A program made the translations under genes and the position numbers. 41,589 nt of DNA from an uncultured Lachnospiraceae bacterium (GTDB lineage Bacteria; Bacillota; Clostridia; Lachnospirales; Lachnospiraceae). The DNA lies in the NCBI GenBank assembly GCA_910585635.1, contig CAJUFE010000043.1, positions 1-41,589 on the forward strand, in the 5' to 3' direction. Below, piece after piece: positions 40,334 through 41,589 of the stretch. The stretch's first letter is position 1, and each line of letters opens with the position of its first letter. Below the pieces are notes generated by a model. It did no database searches and was not told where the DNA came from. It saw nothing but the letters and a program-made list of their open reading frames with translations.

Positions 40334-40437
40334 CCTTGCCGGGGACTGAGCGGAGTAGTAGGATAACGGATCAAGACCGTGTGATAAAAACTGGATGATA
40401 AGATCGCCTCCTTACTTTTCTGGGTATCATTACCATC

Positions 40438-40466
40438 ATCTTAGCATGATCGGATAGGAAAAACAA
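40438..40466 (-). promoter_or_regulatory. Promoter of the HExxH-protein gene
   Basis: On the minus strand TTGTTT (40466-40461), a 17-bp spacer and TAAGAT (40443-40438) with an extended TGC. Confidence 0.6.
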
Positions 40467-40476
40467 GTATTTCTAT

Positions 40477-40506
40477 TTGACAGATCCTTGCTGGAGGGGG
40501 TACACT
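40477..40506 (+). promoter_or_regulatory. Promoter of the wall-binding protein gene
   Basis: TTGACA (40477-40482), an 18-bp spacer and TACACT (40501-40506). Its -35 lies only 10 bp from the divergent -35 at 40461-40466, so the two promoters probably compete or share control. Confidence 0.65.
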
Positions 40507-40616
40507 AAAGATAGCGCAGAGCAGCTCAGGGGCTGTCTGTATGATCATGATAGAACGGATGGACGCCGCAAGCCCAGCTGAGGGCAGGCCGATCATCCGA
40601 AGAAGGAGGGTATCAC

Positions 40617-41447
40617 GTGAAAAGGAGTTTTAAGACCCTGCTCCTCGCAGGCTTCATGGCGATGACGATGAGCATGGCAGTATGGGCTGGAGATTGGCAG
40701 AAGGGGCCGGATGGATGGCGTTATCAAGAGGATGACGGGAGCTTTTATCAAGACGGCTGGAAGTGGGTGGGAGGCAAGTGCTACTATTTTAATGCCCGGG
40801 GTATCTGCCTGACAAACACCACCACGCCGGATGGGCATCAGGTGGACAAGGACGGCGCCTGGGTGGTGGACGGAGTGGTACAGACCCGGCAGACCGAGGG
40901 CGTGGCAGGCAGCGGCCAGAGTCAGGCGGCAGGCAGCGGCCAGAGTCAGGCAGCAGGCACGGCGGGAGCCGGTCAGACCCAGGCGGCCGGCGCGGGCGTG
41001 GAGACGCTGGTGGTAGGCACCCAGGACGCGGGCGTACCCTTTGCCGTCAGTGGTCTGGTCTTTGTGACCCCCTACGGTTTTGGGAAGGAGGCCAGCTCTG
41101 CCGGCGACCGGCTCTGCTTTTATAATGCAGAGAGGAACGGCGCGATCCTGGTCCGGTCAGAGGCGATAACGGGCGCGGCACAGGACCCGGCGTATCTGGA
41201 GGCTAACAGCGAGCCCCTTCTGGACGGAGCCATGAGCCAGGTGGGGACCCCTGTGGCAAAGACGGCAAAGCAGTTCCCCTCCGGGACCTGGTATTGCTAC
41301 CAATACGATAAAGCACAGCAGCTGGGGCTTTCCGGCGGGTCCTATGTATATGCCCGGATCAAGGATGCCAGGCTGCAGATGATCACTTTTTCCGGGGACA
41401 TGAGCGGAGGGGACCCGGATCAGATCATGACCGATAGCGTGCGGTAG
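40617..41447 (+). CDS. Secreted protein with cell-wall-binding (choline-binding-like) repeats
   Basis: A 276-residue exported protein starting at GTG 40617 behind AAGGAGG (6-nt spacing). Residues 1-24 form a signal peptide with cleavage after VWA. Two or three glycine/aromatic wall-binding repeats follow (DGWRYQEDDGSFYQDGWKWV, then KCYYFNARG). Next comes a Gly/Ser/Gln/Ala linker with tandem SGQSQAAG units (about 97-125). The C-terminal domain of about 145 residues is unrecognised, with mixed beta-strand-like sequence (LVVGTQDAGVPFAVSGLVF). It probably attaches to the envelope and acts there, but no catalytic motif is seen. A terminator follows. Confidence 0.8.
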   Translation: MKRSFKTLLLAGFMAMTMSMAVWAGDWQKGPDGWRYQEDDGSFYQDGWKWVGGKCYYFNARGICLTNTTTPDGHQVDKDGAWVVDGVVQTRQTEGVAGSGQSQAAGSGQSQAAGTAGAGQTQAAGAGVETLVVGTQDAGVPFAVSGLVFVTPYGFGKEASSAGDRLCFYNAERNGAILVRSEAITGAAQDPAYLEANSEPLLDGAMSQVGTPVAKTAKQFPSGTWYCYQYDKAQQLGLSGGSYVYARIKDARLQMITFSGDMSGGDPDQIMTDSVR

Positions 41448-41496
41448 AGGGCAGGGTCGGCATAGGGCGGATCAGAGAGCATATAGGAAAAAGAAG

Positions 41497-41538
41497 GAGC
41501 AGCGTGACCGGAGCCGTATCCGGGAGCGCTGCTCTTTT
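41497..41538 (+). terminator. Terminator of the wall-binding protein gene
   Basis: GAGCAGCG (41497-41504) and CGCTGCTC (41527-41534) with an inner CCGG/CCGG pair form the stem, followed by TTTT. Confidence 0.8.
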
Positions 41539-41548
41539 GGTCTCCCAT

Positions 41549-41577
41549 TAAAAATAAACCCCCTGCTATGCAGGGGG
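41549..41577 (-). terminator. Minus-strand terminator at the window end
   Basis: CCCCCTGC-tat-GCAGGGGG (41559-41577) is a perfect 8-bp stem. On the minus strand it is followed by TTTATTTTTAA, so it likely ends a convergent gene lying beyond the window. Confidence 0.75.
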
Positions 41578-41589
41578 AGGGGATATCTT

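Overview
The window looks like a chromosomal segment of a spore-forming Clostridia, most likely a Lachnospiraceae member with fairly GC-rich coding DNA. This rests on the gene families present: a CotS-type spore-coat kinase-like protein, an archaeal/eukaryotic-type prolyl-tRNA synthetase, a DHH/CBS/DRTGG manganese pyrophosphatase, an ECF vitamin-transporter S component, sigma-54, a DUF2975/Xre pair and choline-binding-like wall repeats. AGGAGG ribosome sites and extended -10 promoters (TGnTATAAT) recur. No rRNA, tRNA, CRISPR array, prophage or intact insertion sequence was seen. The species is not identified.

Layout. 1-2.1 kb: a marR regulator under a palindromic promoter, overlapping a MATE efflux gene broken by two homopolymer frameshifts. 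2.1-9.0 kb: topB, then a leucine-rich-repeat protein, a DUF2201-type metallopeptidase/VWA protein and a MoxR-like AAA+ ATPase, which look like one functional unit. 9.1-11.7 kb: a DUF378 membrane protein, a zinc-ribbon protein and pyrC behind a complex palindromic leader. 12-14.7 kb (minus strand): DUF2975, Xre regulator and a large DUF4173-like membrane protein. 15-20 kb: ABC-F ATPase, proS and cca. 20-21.5 kb (minus): rpoN. 21.7-25.5 kb: an ECF S component with a long structured leader, a decayed PIN toxin-antitoxin module, a P1-family peptidase and a CotS-like protein. 25.5-31.6 kb: phosphoglucomutase, tagaturonate reductase under two operator palindromes, a polysaccharide deacetylase and a sugar-nucleotidyltransferase-like gene. 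31.6-35.3 kb: Mn pyrophosphatase behind an 11-bp-periodic response-regulator site, a 17-bp minisatellite, a flavin-reductase-like protein and shikimate kinase. 35.3-38.6 kb (minus): class A penicillin-binding protein plus a small membrane partner. 38.8-41.5 kb: a phosphodiesterase, a zinc-ribbon/HExxH protein and a secreted wall-binding protein.

Three patterns stand out. First, several conserved enzymes or domains (TopB, PyrC, CCA nucleotidyltransferase, P1 peptidase, the LRR protein, and the N-terminal parts of the deacetylase and flavin reductase) carry low-complexity, often tandemly repeated segments where homologues, as I recall them, have none. Second, intergenic palindromic elements recur: a family with a conserved tail just upstream of promoters (15.0, 25.7 and 27.9 kb), GTAACAG/CTGTTAC elements (0.1, 10.2 and 21.9 kb) and a 102-bp near-palindrome at 39.6 kb. 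Third, the LRR/DUF2201/MoxR cluster is a plausible poorly described AAA+/VWA system.

Functions are inferred by recognising motifs in translations. No database search, folding or alignment program was run.
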